A stretch of DNA of 32,493 nucleotides from JBOGWY01 sp050694015 (lineage in GTDB: Bacteria; Actinomycetota; CADDZG01; WHSQ01). Within the stretch, counting starts at the first letter, position 1. Each line of letters opens with the position of its first letter. Made by a program: the position numbers and the translations under genes. The notes beneath the pieces are model-generated. The model saw only the letters and a list, made by a program, of their open reading frames with translations. It did not search any database and was not told where the DNA came from. The stretch covers positions 1 through 32,493 of the forward strand of contig JBOGWY010000154.1 of assembly GCA_050694015.1 (NCBI GenBank), in the 5' to 3' direction. Of the stretch, positions 17,034 to 24,860 are shown piece by piece.

Positions 17034-18125
17034 GTGCCTTCCGACTACTACGCGACCCTCGGTGTGTCGCGGGACGCTTCGGCCGACGAGATCAAGCGCG
17101 CTTATCGCCGTCTCGCGCGTCAGCACCATCCCGACGCGAACCAGCACGATCCGGAGGCCGAGGAGCGCTTCAAGGAGGTATCGGCCGCGTACGAGACGCT
17201 GTCCGATCCCCAGAAACGCCGTCACTACGACATGTTCGGCGACGAGCGTGCCGGCGTCGGTGCGGGTTTCGCAGACTTCGGCGGCATCTCGGATCTCTTC
17301 GCGTCGTTCTTCGGCGGCGGCTTCACGTCGCAGCGCACGGGTCCGGCACGCGGCGCGGACATCCTCGCCGAGATCGAGCTGACCCTCGAGGAAGCCGACC
17401 GCGGCGTCGAACGCGAGGTCGAGGTCGTCACGCTCGGCGAGTGTGACGACTGCCACGGCAGCGGTGCGGCTCCCGGGACCTTCCCCACCCAGTGCTCGGA
17501 GTGCGGGGGGACCGGCGAGCAGCGCCAGGTCCGGCGCACCGTGTTCGGCAACGTCATGACCGCCACGACTTGTATCCGCTGCGGCGGTTCGGGTCAGGAG
17601 ATCGTCACACCCTGTCCGAAGTGCAAGGGGCGCGGTCGCGTCCAGGTCACCGACGTGCTCACGGTCCAGGTCCCGCCCGGCGTGGACGACGGCGCGCAGC
17701 TGCGGGTGTCGGGCCGCGGCGAAGCCGGCGTACGCGGGGGCCGTTCCGGCGACCTCTACGTCGCGATACGCATCGCCGGACACGAGACCTTCCAGCGCGC
17801 GGGTGACGACCTCGGATGCGAAGTCCCGGTCCCCATGACGATCGCCGCACTCGGGGGCTCCGTCGAGGTGCCCACACTCGAAGGCTCTGAGGAACTCGAG
17901 ATCGAGCCCGGGACGCAGAGCGGCGAGGTCGTCCGTCTAAAGGGCAAAGGGATGACGCGTCTGAACGGGCGTGGGCGCGGCACCCTCGTCGTGTTGCTCC
18001 GCGTGCAGACGCCGACCGATCTCGACGAGGAGCAGGTCGCGCTGCTACAGCAATTCGCAAAGCTGCGTGACGAGCAGGCGAACGCGCGCGGTTTCTTCGA
18101 CAAGATCAAGGAAGCGTTCCATTAG
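17034..18125 (+). CDS. dnaJ: Chaperone DnaJ (DnaJ2-type, zinc-finger containing)
   Basis: A 363-residue Hsp40 co-chaperone that stimulates DnaK and binds unfolded substrates. The J domain has the HPD motif at residues 32-34. A G/F-rich segment follows (GFADFGGISDLFASFFGGGF). The zinc region carries four CxxCxGxG repeats (CDDCHGSG, CSECGGTG, CIRCGGSG, CPKCKGRG), and then come the two C-terminal substrate-binding domains. GTG 17034 gives the standard start MPSDYYATLGVS; GGAG is 8 nt upstream and lies within the right arm of the palindrome. Coupling to hrcA under CIRCE is the usual actinobacterial and Gram-positive arrangement. Confidence 0.96.
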   Translation: MPSDYYATLGVSRDASADEIKRAYRRLARQHHPDANQHDPEAEERFKEVSAAYETLSDPQKRRHYDMFGDERAGVGAGFADFGGISDLFASFFGGGFTSQRTGPARGADILAEIELTLEEADRGVEREVEVVTLGECDDCHGSGAAPGTFPTQCSECGGTGEQRQVRRTVFGNVMTATTCIRCGGSGQEIVTPCPKCKGRGRVQVTDVLTVQVPPGVDDGAQLRVSGRGEAGVRGGRSGDLYVAIRIAGHETFQRAGDDLGCEVPVPMTIAALGGSVEVPTLEGSEELEIEPGTQSGEVVRLKGKGMTRLNGRGRGTLVVLLRVQTPTDLDEEQVALLQQFAKLRDEQANARGFFDKIKEAFH

Positions 18126-18621
18126 TCCGATCGAGCGGCGGGATCCTCCACTTGCCGGCGACGAGAAGGAAACGCTCGTCGCGTTCCTCGATTATCACCG
18201 TGACACTCTGCTGATGAAGATCGACGGCGTCTCCGACGATGAGCTCCGACGGCGGATGACCCCTACGGGTCTGTCCCTCCTCGGACTCGTCAAACACCTC
18301 GCCTACGTCGAGAGATGGTGGTTCCAGAAGCGCTTCGCCGACCGCGACGTCACGAAGCCGTCGACCGACGACGACCCCGATGCGGATTTCCGTATCGAGC
18401 CGCACGAGTCGACTCGGGAGATCGTCGACCTCTACAAACAGGAATGTGCGATCAGCCGCGAGATCATCGCCACCGCGTCGCTCGACGACCTGGCGACGAA
18501 CGTCAAGCGCCGCGACCACTCGCTGCGGTGGATGGTCGTTCACATGATCGAGGAGACCGCCCGTCACAACGGACACGCGGACATCATGAGAGAGGCCATC
18601 GACGGCGTCACGGGGGAGTGA
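18121..18621 (+). CDS. DinB/DUF664 family protein (copy B), probable ATT start
   Basis: A 166-residue paralogue of the protein at 1679-2152, with the DUF664 landmarks LLGLVKHLAYVERWWF and HMIEETARHNGHADIMREAI, and the same DGVTGE ending. The three putative metal-binding His (in VKHL and RHNGH) are intact. The conserved region begins ERRDPPLAGDEKETLVAFLD, right after dnaJ. No ATG, GTG or TTG is available there in frame; the nearest, GTG 18067, is inside dnaJ, and ATG 18214 would delete the first helix. ATT 18121 has AAGGAAG 6 nt upstream and overlaps the dnaJ TAG, so it is the best start. A GNAT gene follows, as with copy A. The enzymatic role is unknown; thiol-dependent transfer is possible. 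Confidence 0.85.
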   Translation: MSPIERRDPPLAGDEKETLVAFLDYHRDTLLMKIDGVSDDELRRRMTPTGLSLLGLVKHLAYVERWWFQKRFADRDVTKPSTDDDPDADFRIEPHESTREIVDLYKQECAISREIIATASLDDLATNVKRRDHSLRWMVVHMIEETARHNGHADIMREAIDGVTGE

Positions 18622-18637
18622 CGTAGAGATCCGCCGC

Positions 18638-19117
18638 GTGCGACCCGACGAAGCGACGCGCTTGCGGGAGCTTCGTCTCGCGGCCCTGAAAGACTCGCCC
18701 GACGCGTTCTACACGACGTTCGAAGAGGCGCAGAACTATCCCGGAGAGTCGTGGGTGGCATCGGTTCAGAAAGCACAGCGCGATGAGGAGGCGATCCTGG
18801 TTGCCGTCGATGACGATCGCTGGGTCGGGATGATCGGCCTCTTCCCCGACACCGCCGTCGCCGGTGCTCTCCATATCTGGGGGATGTGGGTCGATCCGGG
18901 CTACCGGGGGCGCAATCTCGGAGGGGCCCTTCTCGACGCTGCGACCGAAGTCGCGGCACGAACCGCGGCGACCTCCGTGCGGCTTCACGTGGTGATGACC
19001 AACGAATCGGCGACGGCTCTCTACGAAAGACGCGGGTTCGTTCCCGCCGGAGAGCCCGGGCCCTTGCGTCCCGGCAAGGATCTAACGCAGATCGAGCTGG
19101 CGAAGGACCTCCGGTGA
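18638..19117 (+). CDS. GNAT-family N-acetyltransferase
   Basis: A GNAT acyltransferase of about 159 residues from GTG 18638. The core reads RLRELRLAALKDSPDAFYTT, then WGMWVDPGYRGRNLGGALLD (the acetyl-CoA-binding V-x-x-x-x-RGxxxG loop, motif A) and VMTNESATALYERRGFVPAG (motif B). The substrate is unknown. The conserved first strand appears to begin further up, as VEIRRVRPDEA from about 18623, but that frame has no normal start codon there. GTG 18618, which overlaps the previous stop, is one base out of frame. GTG 18638 would cut the first strand. The gene lies between DUF664 copy B and rsmE, and its TGA overlaps the rsmE GTG. Confidence 0.85.
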   Translation: MRPDEATRLRELRLAALKDSPDAFYTTFEEAQNYPGESWVASVQKAQRDEEAILVAVDDDRWVGMIGLFPDTAVAGALHIWGMWVDPGYRGRNLGGALLDAATEVAARTAATSVRLHVVMTNESATALYERRGFVPAGEPGPLRPGKDLTQIELAKDLR

Positions 19118-19854
19118 CCCGTCAGCCCCCGTGGTTCTACGCTCCCGTGCAGGACTGGAGCGACGCCGAGATCGTCCTCCCTGTCGACGAATCCCACCAC
19201 GCGACGAAGGTGATGCGGATCTCACCTCCGGACGTCATTACGGTGACCGACGGCAAAGGCACCGTCGCCCGCTGTGCGGCAGCGCGCGTCGACGGCGAAC
19301 GACTCGTCGCTGAGATCCTCGAACGCGACGAGCGTCGCCGCGCGCGGCCCGAGATCGTCGTGTACCAGGGGGCCGCGAAGGGCCACAAGCTCGACGACAT
19401 CATCGAGCGGCTCGCGGAGCTCGGCGTCGCGGAGGTGTGGGCGTACGAGTCGCAGCGTTCGGTCGTGAAGTGGGACGCGAAGAAGGTCGCGCGCGCAACG
19501 GAGAGGTGGACCGGCATCGCGAGATCCGCGGCCAAGCAGTCGCGCAACGCCTTCATGCTCCACGCCGGCGGGGGCCTCTCGTGGTCCGAGCTGGTGCGGC
19601 GCGTCGCGAAAGAACCGTTCACCGTGGTGTTGTGGGAGGAGGCTTCTCTACCCCTTCGCACGGCATTGTCGGGATCGACCGATCGCGTCGCGCTCGTCGT
19701 GGGCCCGGAAGGCGGCCTATCGCGCGAGGAGGCGGAAGCGCTCGCCGATGCCGGGGCCCAGCTGACCTCGCTCGGCCCCACGATCCTGCGCACCGAGAAC
19801 GCGCCCGTCGTGGCCGTCTCGGCCCTGTTGTTCCACTACGGGCTGATCGGATGA
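19114..19854 (+). CDS. rsmE: 16S rRNA m3U1498 methyltransferase
   Basis: A 246-residue RsmE, a SPOUT-fold methyltransferase that methylates N3 of U1498 in 16S rRNA. The N-terminal PUA-like domain begins FYAP and continues HHATKVMRISPPD. The catalytic domain has QGAAKGHKLDDIIERLAELG, ERWTGIARSAAKQSRN, VVGPEGGLSREEAEAL and LGPTILRTENAPVVAVSAL; the last two form the deep trefoil knot that binds SAM. GTG 19114 overlaps the GNAT stop and has AAGGA 7 nt upstream. rsmE just downstream of dnaJ is the usual order; here two extra genes intervene. Confidence 0.96.
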   Translation: MTRQPPWFYAPVQDWSDAEIVLPVDESHHATKVMRISPPDVITVTDGKGTVARCAAARVDGERLVAEILERDERRRARPEIVVYQGAAKGHKLDDIIERLAELGVAEVWAYESQRSVVKWDAKKVARATERWTGIARSAAKQSRNAFMLHAGGGLSWSELVRRVAKEPFTVVLWEEASLPLRTALSGSTDRVALVVGPEGGLSREEAEALADAGAQLTSLGPTILRTENAPVVAVSALLFHYGLIG

Positions 19855-20423
19855 ATTCGGCGTCCGACGAAGCGCGGCTCGAAACCATCATCCGGTCCCA
19901 GCCGTGGTTGATTGAGATGCTCGCGGCGATGCGCGCACTCGCTCTGCCCGATGCGGTGATCGCGGCCGGCTGCATCCGGAACACCGTGTGGGATCTGCTG
20001 CATCACCGTGAACCGTCGATGGAGTTCAACGACATCGACGTGATGTTCTTCGACCCGACGGGAGTACTCAACGAGTCCGAGATCGATCGTGAGCTGTCTC
20101 GGCGCGTACCGGGATACGACTGGCAGGCCAAGAACCAGGCGTTCATCCACGAGTGGTACCGCAGGAAACTGGGCATCGAGATCGCGCCGTTGACCTCGAC
20201 CGAGGCGGGTCTCGAAGGCTTCGTCGAGACGGCAACGGCCGTCGGCGTGCGACTGGAAGACGACGATTCGCTGACAATCCTGGCTCCCCTCGGCCTCGAG
20301 GACCTCTTCCACCTGCGTCTTCGCGTGAACGAGAGATCCCACGACCCCGAGTACTTCGACCAACGCGTCACGTCGAAGGGCTGGTTGGGTCGCTGGCCGC
20401 GCCTCACCGTGGTTGCTGGGTAG
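19851..20423 (+). CDS. Nucleotidyltransferase family protein (NTP_transf_6-like)
   Basis: A 190-residue protein resembling the NTP_transf_6/DUF925 group of nucleotidyltransferase-like proteins. Characteristic segments are AAGCIRNTVWDLLH, FNDIDVMFFDP (the paired Asp of the nucleotidyltransferase fold), WQAKNQAFIHEWY, ETATAVGVRL, LGLEDLFHLRLRVN and a C-terminal WLGRWPRL. No substrate is established for the family as far as I know. ATG 19851 overlaps the rsmE stop (ATGA), so it is the last gene of the coupled dnaJ-rsmE string. Its TAG stop is part of a candidate -10 box for mtaB. Confidence 0.85.
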   Translation: MNSASDEARLETIIRSQPWLIEMLAAMRALALPDAVIAAGCIRNTVWDLLHHREPSMEFNDIDVMFFDPTGVLNESEIDRELSRRVPGYDWQAKNQAFIHEWYRRKLGIEIAPLTSTEAGLEGFVETATAVGVRLEDDDSLTILAPLGLEDLFHLRLRVNERSHDPEYFDQRVTSKGWLGRWPRLTVVAG

Positions 20424-20426
20424 GTT
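20421..20426 (+). promoter_or_regulatory. mtaB: Candidate leaderless -10 box for mtaB, formed by a stop codon
   Basis: TAGGTT begins with the TAG stop of the nucleotidyltransferase gene and lies 6 nt before ATG 20433. No Shine-Dalgarno is visible for that ATG, which supports a leaderless message. Confidence 0.45.
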
Positions 20427-20432
20427 TCCTGC

Positions 20433-21728
20433 ATGCCCAAGGTCGCATTCACCACGCTGGGGTGTCGCCTCAACCAGGCCGAGTCGGACTCGATGGCCGA
20501 GGATCTCGCCGCGCGCGGGCTGTCCGTTGCCGCGCCGGGGGAGAATCCCGACGTCGTCGTGATCAACACATGCACGGTCACGCGCGAGGCGACCAAGGCG
20601 TCACGCACGGCGATCCGGCGTGCCGTGAAGTCGCATCCGGACGCCAAGGTCGTCGTCGCCGGGTGCTATGCGGTGTCAGACCGCGCCGAGATCGAGGCGA
20701 TCGAGGGCGTCGACGTGATCGTCGGTAACGACGACAAGGAACGCTTCGCGGAGGTTCTCGGCGGCATGAAGTCGACCGCACCGCTGCTCCAGATCGGCAT
20801 GCCCTCGGCGCGTGCCGTTCCGTACCGTGTGCGGGCCAACCTCAAGGCGCAGACCGGGTGCGACGAATGGTGCAGCTTCTGCATCATCCCGACGACGCGC
20901 GGCCCCCTCCGCTCGATGGACGAGGATTCACTGATCGCCGAGGCCCGCGAGCGCATCGACGCCGGCGCGCGCGAGCTCGTCCTGACCGGGGTGCACCTCG
21001 GCAAGTACGCGTACGACACCGGCGGCGACGAACGCGACCTGATCCGGCTCTTCCAACGTCTCCTCGACATCAACGGCGTGTGGCGCCTGCGGCTCTCGTC
21101 GATCCTGTCACAGCACCTGACCGACGACGTGCTCGGGTTCATGGCCGCCGAGCCGCGCGTGTGCCGGTACCTTCACGTGCCGCTGCAGTCGGGGGACGAA
21201 GGAGTGCTTGCCGCGATGAACCGGCCCTACCGCATCGACGGCTACAGGGACGCGATCGCGCGCGCCAAGGCCGCCCTGCCGGGTGTCGCGCTCGCCACCG
21301 ACATCATCGTTGGCTTCCCCGGTGAGTCCGACGAGGCGTTCGAGAACACGATGCGCGTGGTCGACGAGGTGCGATTCTCGAAGCTGCACGTGTTCCGCTA
21401 CTCGCCGCGGCCCGGTACCGCATCGGCGGCGATGCGCGACGACGTCAACGGCAACGTCAAACGCGAGCGCTCCAAGCGATTGATCGCCCTCGGCAACGAG
21501 ATCCGGGGCCGGTTCCTTGCCGCTCACCTCGAGCGTCCGATCGAGGTCCTGGTCGAAGACGAGCGCGTGATCGACGGCGTTGCGGTGTGCTCCGGTCAGA
21601 CCGACGATTACGTCCGGGTGTGGTTCGAGGGTGAGGGCCTGCTGGGCTCCATGGTGACCGTCGTGGGCCACGAGATCAGAGCCGACGGCATCCGAGGAGC
21701 TGAGGTGCTCGAGGTGGCGAGGAGGTAG
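20433..21728 (+). CDS. mtaB: tRNA methylthiotransferase MtaB-like (radical SAM)
   Basis: A 431-residue methylthiotransferase. The N-terminal UPF0004 domain carries three cluster cysteines (Cys11 in TLGCRLNQ, Cys47 in NTCTVT, Cys78 in AGCYA). The radical SAM domain carries CDEWCSFC (Cys143, Cys147, Cys150), and a C-terminal TRAM domain follows. The TLGCRLNQAESD start and the short loop after the radical SAM cluster (IIPTTRG) favour MtaB, which converts t6A37 to ms2t6A37 in tRNA, over MiaB or RimO; that choice is by motif and has moderate certainty. The position between the rsmE group and the HIT/phoH group is typical. Confidence 0.9.
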   Translation: MPKVAFTTLGCRLNQAESDSMAEDLAARGLSVAAPGENPDVVVINTCTVTREATKASRTAIRRAVKSHPDAKVVVAGCYAVSDRAEIEAIEGVDVIVGNDDKERFAEVLGGMKSTAPLLQIGMPSARAVPYRVRANLKAQTGCDEWCSFCIIPTTRGPLRSMDEDSLIAEARERIDAGARELVLTGVHLGKYAYDTGGDERDLIRLFQRLLDINGVWRLRLSSILSQHLTDDVLGFMAAEPRVCRYLHVPLQSGDEGVLAAMNRPYRIDGYRDAIARAKAALPGVALATDIIVGFPGESDEAFENTMRVVDEVRFSKLHVFRYSPRPGTASAAMRDDVNGNVKRERSKRLIALGNEIRGRFLAAHLERPIEVLVEDERVIDGVAVCSGQTDDYVRVWFEGEGLLGSMVTVVGHEIRADGIRGAEVLEVARR

Positions 21729-21730
21729 CG

Positions 21731-22069
21731 ATGGGCTGTCTGTTCTGCAACATAGTCGCGGGCGAGATCCCGTCCGAGAAGGTGCACGAGACCGACACCG
21801 TGCTCGCTTTCAAGGACATCAACCCCGGCGCACCGACGCACGTGCTGGTTATCCCGAAGGAGCACATCGTCTCCGCGCAGGAACTCACCGCCGAACATGC
21901 GGAGCTGCTCGCAGAGATGTTCGGGGTGATGGCGAAGATCGCGTCGGATGCGGGTTTGACCGGAGGGCATCGCATCGTCACGAACATCGGCAGCGACGCC
22001 GGCCAGACCGTGCAGCATCTGCATTTCCACGTGATCGGGGGCCGCGACCTCTCCTGGCCCCCCGGTTAG
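21731..22069 (+). CDS. HIT-family (HINT-like) nucleotide-binding protein
   Basis: A 112-residue histidine-triad protein with HLHFHVIGG (His96, His98, His100), the active site that hydrolyses nucleoside phosphoramidates or AMP conjugates. The start MGCLFCNIVAGEIPSEKV has the Cys pair of the zinc-binding HINT type, and the full length is normal. GAGGAGGT stands 4 nt upstream of the ATG and the gap to mtaB is 2 nt, so it is cotranscribed with mtaB. The physiological substrate is unknown. Confidence 0.95.
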   Translation: MGCLFCNIVAGEIPSEKVHETDTVLAFKDINPGAPTHVLVIPKEHIVSAQELTAEHAELLAEMFGVMAKIASDAGLTGGHRIVTNIGSDAGQTVQHLHFHVIGGRDLSWPPG

Positions 22070-22115
22070 ACGCCGGGAGGCGGGCCGGTTAGGCGTGGAA
22101 TCGGCCCCGCGACGG

Positions 22116-22121
22116 TAGAAT
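22116..22121 (+). promoter_or_regulatory. phoH: Candidate -10 box upstream of phoH
   Basis: TAGAAT, a good TANNNT match, lies 11 nt before ATG 22133 and would give a leader of only a few bases. The preceding gap also holds GGGCCG / CGGCCC (22083-22088 and 22102-22107), a weak hairpin that could end mtaB-HIT transcripts. Confidence 0.4.
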
Positions 22122-22132
22122 CTGGTCACTAG

Positions 22133-23107
22133 ATGCTTACCAAGACGCAGGTCAAGATCCTCGTCCCCGGGCATCACGACATGGTGGGGTTGGTCGGGGC
22201 GAGGGATGAACTCCTCAAGCTGGTCGAGGCCGCGTTCGACTCCACGATCCTGGTGCGCGGCAACGAGATCGTCATCACGGGCGAGCCGGCCGAGGCCGAG
22301 CGCGTCTCGAGGTTGTTCGAGGAGCTCCTCGAGCTGCTCGAACAAGGCCACCCGTTGACGAGCGAGGCCGTCGGTCGTTCGATCGACCTCATCAAGGACG
22401 CCGAGGGCCAGAAGCCGTCCAAGGTCCTCGGGGATACCGTCGTCGCGACCCACACGGGCAAGCCGATCCGGCCCAAGACCGCGGGCCAGAAGGGGTACGT
22501 CGATGCGATCCGCAACAACACGATCGTGTTCGGGATCGGCCCCGCCGGCAGCGGCAAGACCTACCTCGCCGTGGCGATGGCGATCCGTACGCTGCAGGAG
22601 GGCCAGGTGTCGCGCATCGTGCTGACCCGCCCGGCCGTCGAGGCCGGCGAGCGCCTCGGCTTCCTCCCCGGCGACCTCGCCGCGAAGATCGACCCGTACC
22701 TGCGTCCGCTCTACGACGCGCTCTACGAGATGCTCGAGCCCGACACCTTCCAGCGATACGTCGACCGCGGAACGATCGAGATCGCGCCGCTGGCGTTCAT
22801 GCGGGGCCGGACGCTCAACGACGCGTTCATCCTTCTCGACGAGGCACAGAACACCACGCCGGAACAGATGAAGATGTTCCTGACGCGGCTCGGATTCGGA
22901 TCGAAGGCGGTCGTCACAGGCGATGTCACGCAGATCGACCTTCCCCATGGGAGCCGGTCGGGGTTGATCGTGATCGAGGAGATCCTCACCGACATCGGTG
23001 GCGTGAACTTCACCCATCTCGACGCGCGCGACGTCGTCCGTCACAAGATCGTCCAGGACATCGTCGAGGCGTACCGGCTGTACGCGGAGGACGCGACGAG
23101 GCAGTGA
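22133..23107 (+). CDS. phoH: PhoH-like ATPase
   Basis: A 324-residue PhoH/YlaK-type P-loop protein. The N-terminal ~120 residues resemble the KH-like domain that often precedes the ATPase core (LVRGNEIVITGEPAEAERVS). The core has Walker A GPAGSGKT at 136-143, LTRPAVEAGERLGFLPGD, Walker B AFILLDEAQNTTPEQMKMFL and VVTGDVTQIDLP. PhoH proteins are proposed RNA helicase or nuclease-associated ATPases acting with YbeY in RNA metabolism, and the next gene is ybeY. No Shine-Dalgarno; a promoter box is just upstream. Full length and intact. Confidence 0.95.
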   Translation: MLTKTQVKILVPGHHDMVGLVGARDELLKLVEAAFDSTILVRGNEIVITGEPAEAERVSRLFEELLELLEQGHPLTSEAVGRSIDLIKDAEGQKPSKVLGDTVVATHTGKPIRPKTAGQKGYVDAIRNNTIVFGIGPAGSGKTYLAVAMAIRTLQEGQVSRIVLTRPAVEAGERLGFLPGDLAAKIDPYLRPLYDALYEMLEPDTFQRYVDRGTIEIAPLAFMRGRTLNDAFILLDEAQNTTPEQMKMFLTRLGFGSKAVVTGDVTQIDLPHGSRSGLIVIEEILTDIGGVNFTHLDARDVVRHKIVQDIVEAYRLYAEDATRQ

Positions 23108-23148
23108 CTCCCGGCCATAGTCGGCCCCGGAAGGGGCACCACTAACCG

Positions 23149-23592
23149 ATGGACGTTTTCCTCGCCAACGAGCAGGACATCGCCGTCGATCACGACCGCC
23201 TGTCCGCGCTAGCGAGCCACGTCCTCACTTCCGAAGAGGTCGAGGACTCGGCGGAGTTATCGATCCTGTTCGTCACCGCCGATCATATGAAGCGGCTCAA
23301 CTCCCACTTCGCCGGCGAGGACTACGCCACCGACGTCCTGGCGTTCCCGATGATGGAGGAAGAGGAGGACGACGCGCCGATGGTGCTCGGCGATGTCGTC
23401 GTCTGTCCGCAGGTCGCACGTGACAACGCCGTCAAGGTCGGGCATTCGTTGATCGAGGAGCTGTCGCTTCTCGTCGTGCACGGGACGCTGCACATCCTCG
23501 GCTACGACCATCAGGGCCCGCGCGACAAGGAGAACATGGACAAGCGCCAGAGGGAGCTTCTCGCGTCGTTCGACGTAGGGGCGGCTCGATGA
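23149..23592 (+). CDS. ybeY: Endoribonuclease YbeY (rRNA maturation factor)
   Basis: A 147-residue zinc-dependent RNase needed for 16S rRNA 3'-end maturation and ribosome quality control. The metal motif HGTLHILGYDH gives His111, His115 and His121 (HxxxHxxxxxH). Other landmarks are the ATDVLAFP strand and LGDVVVCPQVARDNA. The 41-nt gap after phoH contains a small hairpin, GCCCC-GGAA-GGGGC (23127-23140), of unclear meaning. The stop overlaps the corC ATG (ATGA). phoH-ybeY-corC-era is a conserved block. Confidence 0.95.
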   Translation: MDVFLANEQDIAVDHDRLSALASHVLTSEEVEDSAELSILFVTADHMKRLNSHFAGEDYATDVLAFPMMEEEEDDAPMVLGDVVVCPQVARDNAVKVGHSLIEELSLLVVHGTLHILGYDHQGPRDKENMDKRQRELLASFDVGAAR

Positions 23593-24860
23593 GCGAGGTG
23601 ATCACCCTGTTCGTGATCGCGATCCTCCTCGTGGTCGCCGCGTTCTGTGCGATGGCCGAGGCGGCGATCACGCGTATCGGTAGAGCGAAAGCGCACCATC
23701 TCGCGCAGAGCGGCAAGAAGAGCGGGCGGAGGCTCGTGAAGATCGTCGAAGATCCGCCTCACTACCTGAACGTCGTGCTGTTCATCATGTTGCTGGCGCA
23801 CATCACGGGCACCGTCCTGGCGACGGGACTGGCGATCGATCGCTTCCGCGATTCCGGCGAGATAGTCGCTGCGGTCGTCATGACGGTTCTGATCTTCGTG
23901 GGGGCCGAGCTGGTGCCCAAGACGTTCACGGTCCAGCGCACCGAGCGCGCCGCATTGTTCGTGGCCCGTCCCGTTCACGCGCTGGGAACGGTGTTAAGAC
24001 CGCTCAGCAAGCTCCTGATCGGTGTGGCGAACGCAGCGATGGTCCTGCTGCCCGGACGCGGGCTCCCGAAGGGGCCGTTCGTGACGGAGGACGAGATCCG
24101 GCACCTCGTCGACGTAGCCGAAGAGGAAGAAGAGATCGAGGAGGAAGAGCGTGAGCTGATCCATTCGATCTTCGAGTTCGGCGACACGGTCGTGCGCGAA
24201 GTGATGGTGCCCCGGCCCGACATGGCCACGATCCCCGCGACCGCGACACTCGATGAGGCCCTGAAGGTCATCGTCGAGGCCGGTTACTCGCGCATCCCGC
24301 TGTTCGAAGGCGACAACGACAACATCGTCGGCGTCCTCTACGCGAAGGACCTCCTCAAACGGATCCACGAGGCGAGGCGAGACACCAAGGTGACGTCACT
24401 GGGACGCGCTCCAACCTTCGTCCCGGAACAGAAGAAGGTCGCCGAGCTATTGCGCGAGATGCAGGACCAGCGCGTCCACATGGCGATCGTGATCGACGAG
24501 TACGGCGGCACTGCCGGCCTCGTGACGATCGAGGATCTGATCGAAGAGATCGTCGGCGAGATCGTCGATGAGTACGACCAGGAGGAACCGCTCGTCGAAC
24601 CGATCGACGACCGCACGATCCGTGTCGACGCCAAGATGCCGATCGACGAGGTGAACGACCTCATGGAGGCGCAGTTACCGCATGAGGAATGGGACACCGT
24701 CGGAGGTCTCGTGTTCGGGTTGACGGGCCGCGTCCCGAACCCGGGTGAACGGGTGCAACTCGACTCACTCGAGTTCATGACCGAGCGCGTCACCGGACGC
24801 CGCATCCAGAAGGTCGTCATCACGAAGATCTCTCCCCAGAGCGAATCGGCGCAGGGATGA
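23589..24860 (+). CDS. CNNM/CorC-HlyC family membrane protein (CBS-pair transporter-like)
   Basis: A 423-residue membrane protein. The N-terminal DUF21 (CNNM) domain has about four hydrophobic segments (LFVIAILLVVAAFCAMAEAA; VVLFIMLLAHITGTVLATGL; EIVAAVVMTVLIFVGAELVP; LLIGVANAAMVLL). A very acidic helix follows (VAEEEEEIEEEERELIHSIF). A CBS-domain pair starts REVMVPRPDMATIP and contains IDEYGGTAGLVTIEDLIEEI. The chain ends in a CorC_HlyC domain (DAKMPIDEVNDLM, VGGLVFGLTGRVP). Relatives take part in magnesium or cobalt export; transport direction and ion are inferred from the family. It overlaps ybeY and era by ATGA junctions. Confidence 0.94.
   Translation: MSEVITLFVIAILLVVAAFCAMAEAAITRIGRAKAHHLAQSGKKSGRRLVKIVEDPPHYLNVVLFIMLLAHITGTVLATGLAIDRFRDSGEIVAAVVMTVLIFVGAELVPKTFTVQRTERAALFVARPVHALGTVLRPLSKLLIGVANAAMVLLPGRGLPKGPFVTEDEIRHLVDVAEEEEEIEEEERELIHSIFEFGDTVVREVMVPRPDMATIPATATLDEALKVIVEAGYSRIPLFEGDNDNIVGVLYAKDLLKRIHEARRDTKVTSLGRAPTFVPEQKKVAELLREMQDQRVHMAIVIDEYGGTAGLVTIEDLIEEIVGEIVDEYDQEEPLVEPIDDRTIRVDAKMPIDEVNDLMEAQLPHEEWDTVGGLVFGLTGRVPNPGERVQLDSLEFMTERVTGRRIQKVVITKISPQSESAQG

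Noticed and set aside
21608..23044. Long minus-strand open frame opposite mtaB, HIT and phoH
   Set aside because: Antisense shadow of three well-recognised genes; no domain, no ribosome site.
23127..23140. Hairpin GCCCC-GGAA-GGGGC between phoH and ybeY as a terminator
   Set aside because: Short stem, no T-run, and the genes are normally cotranscribed; no basis for a call.
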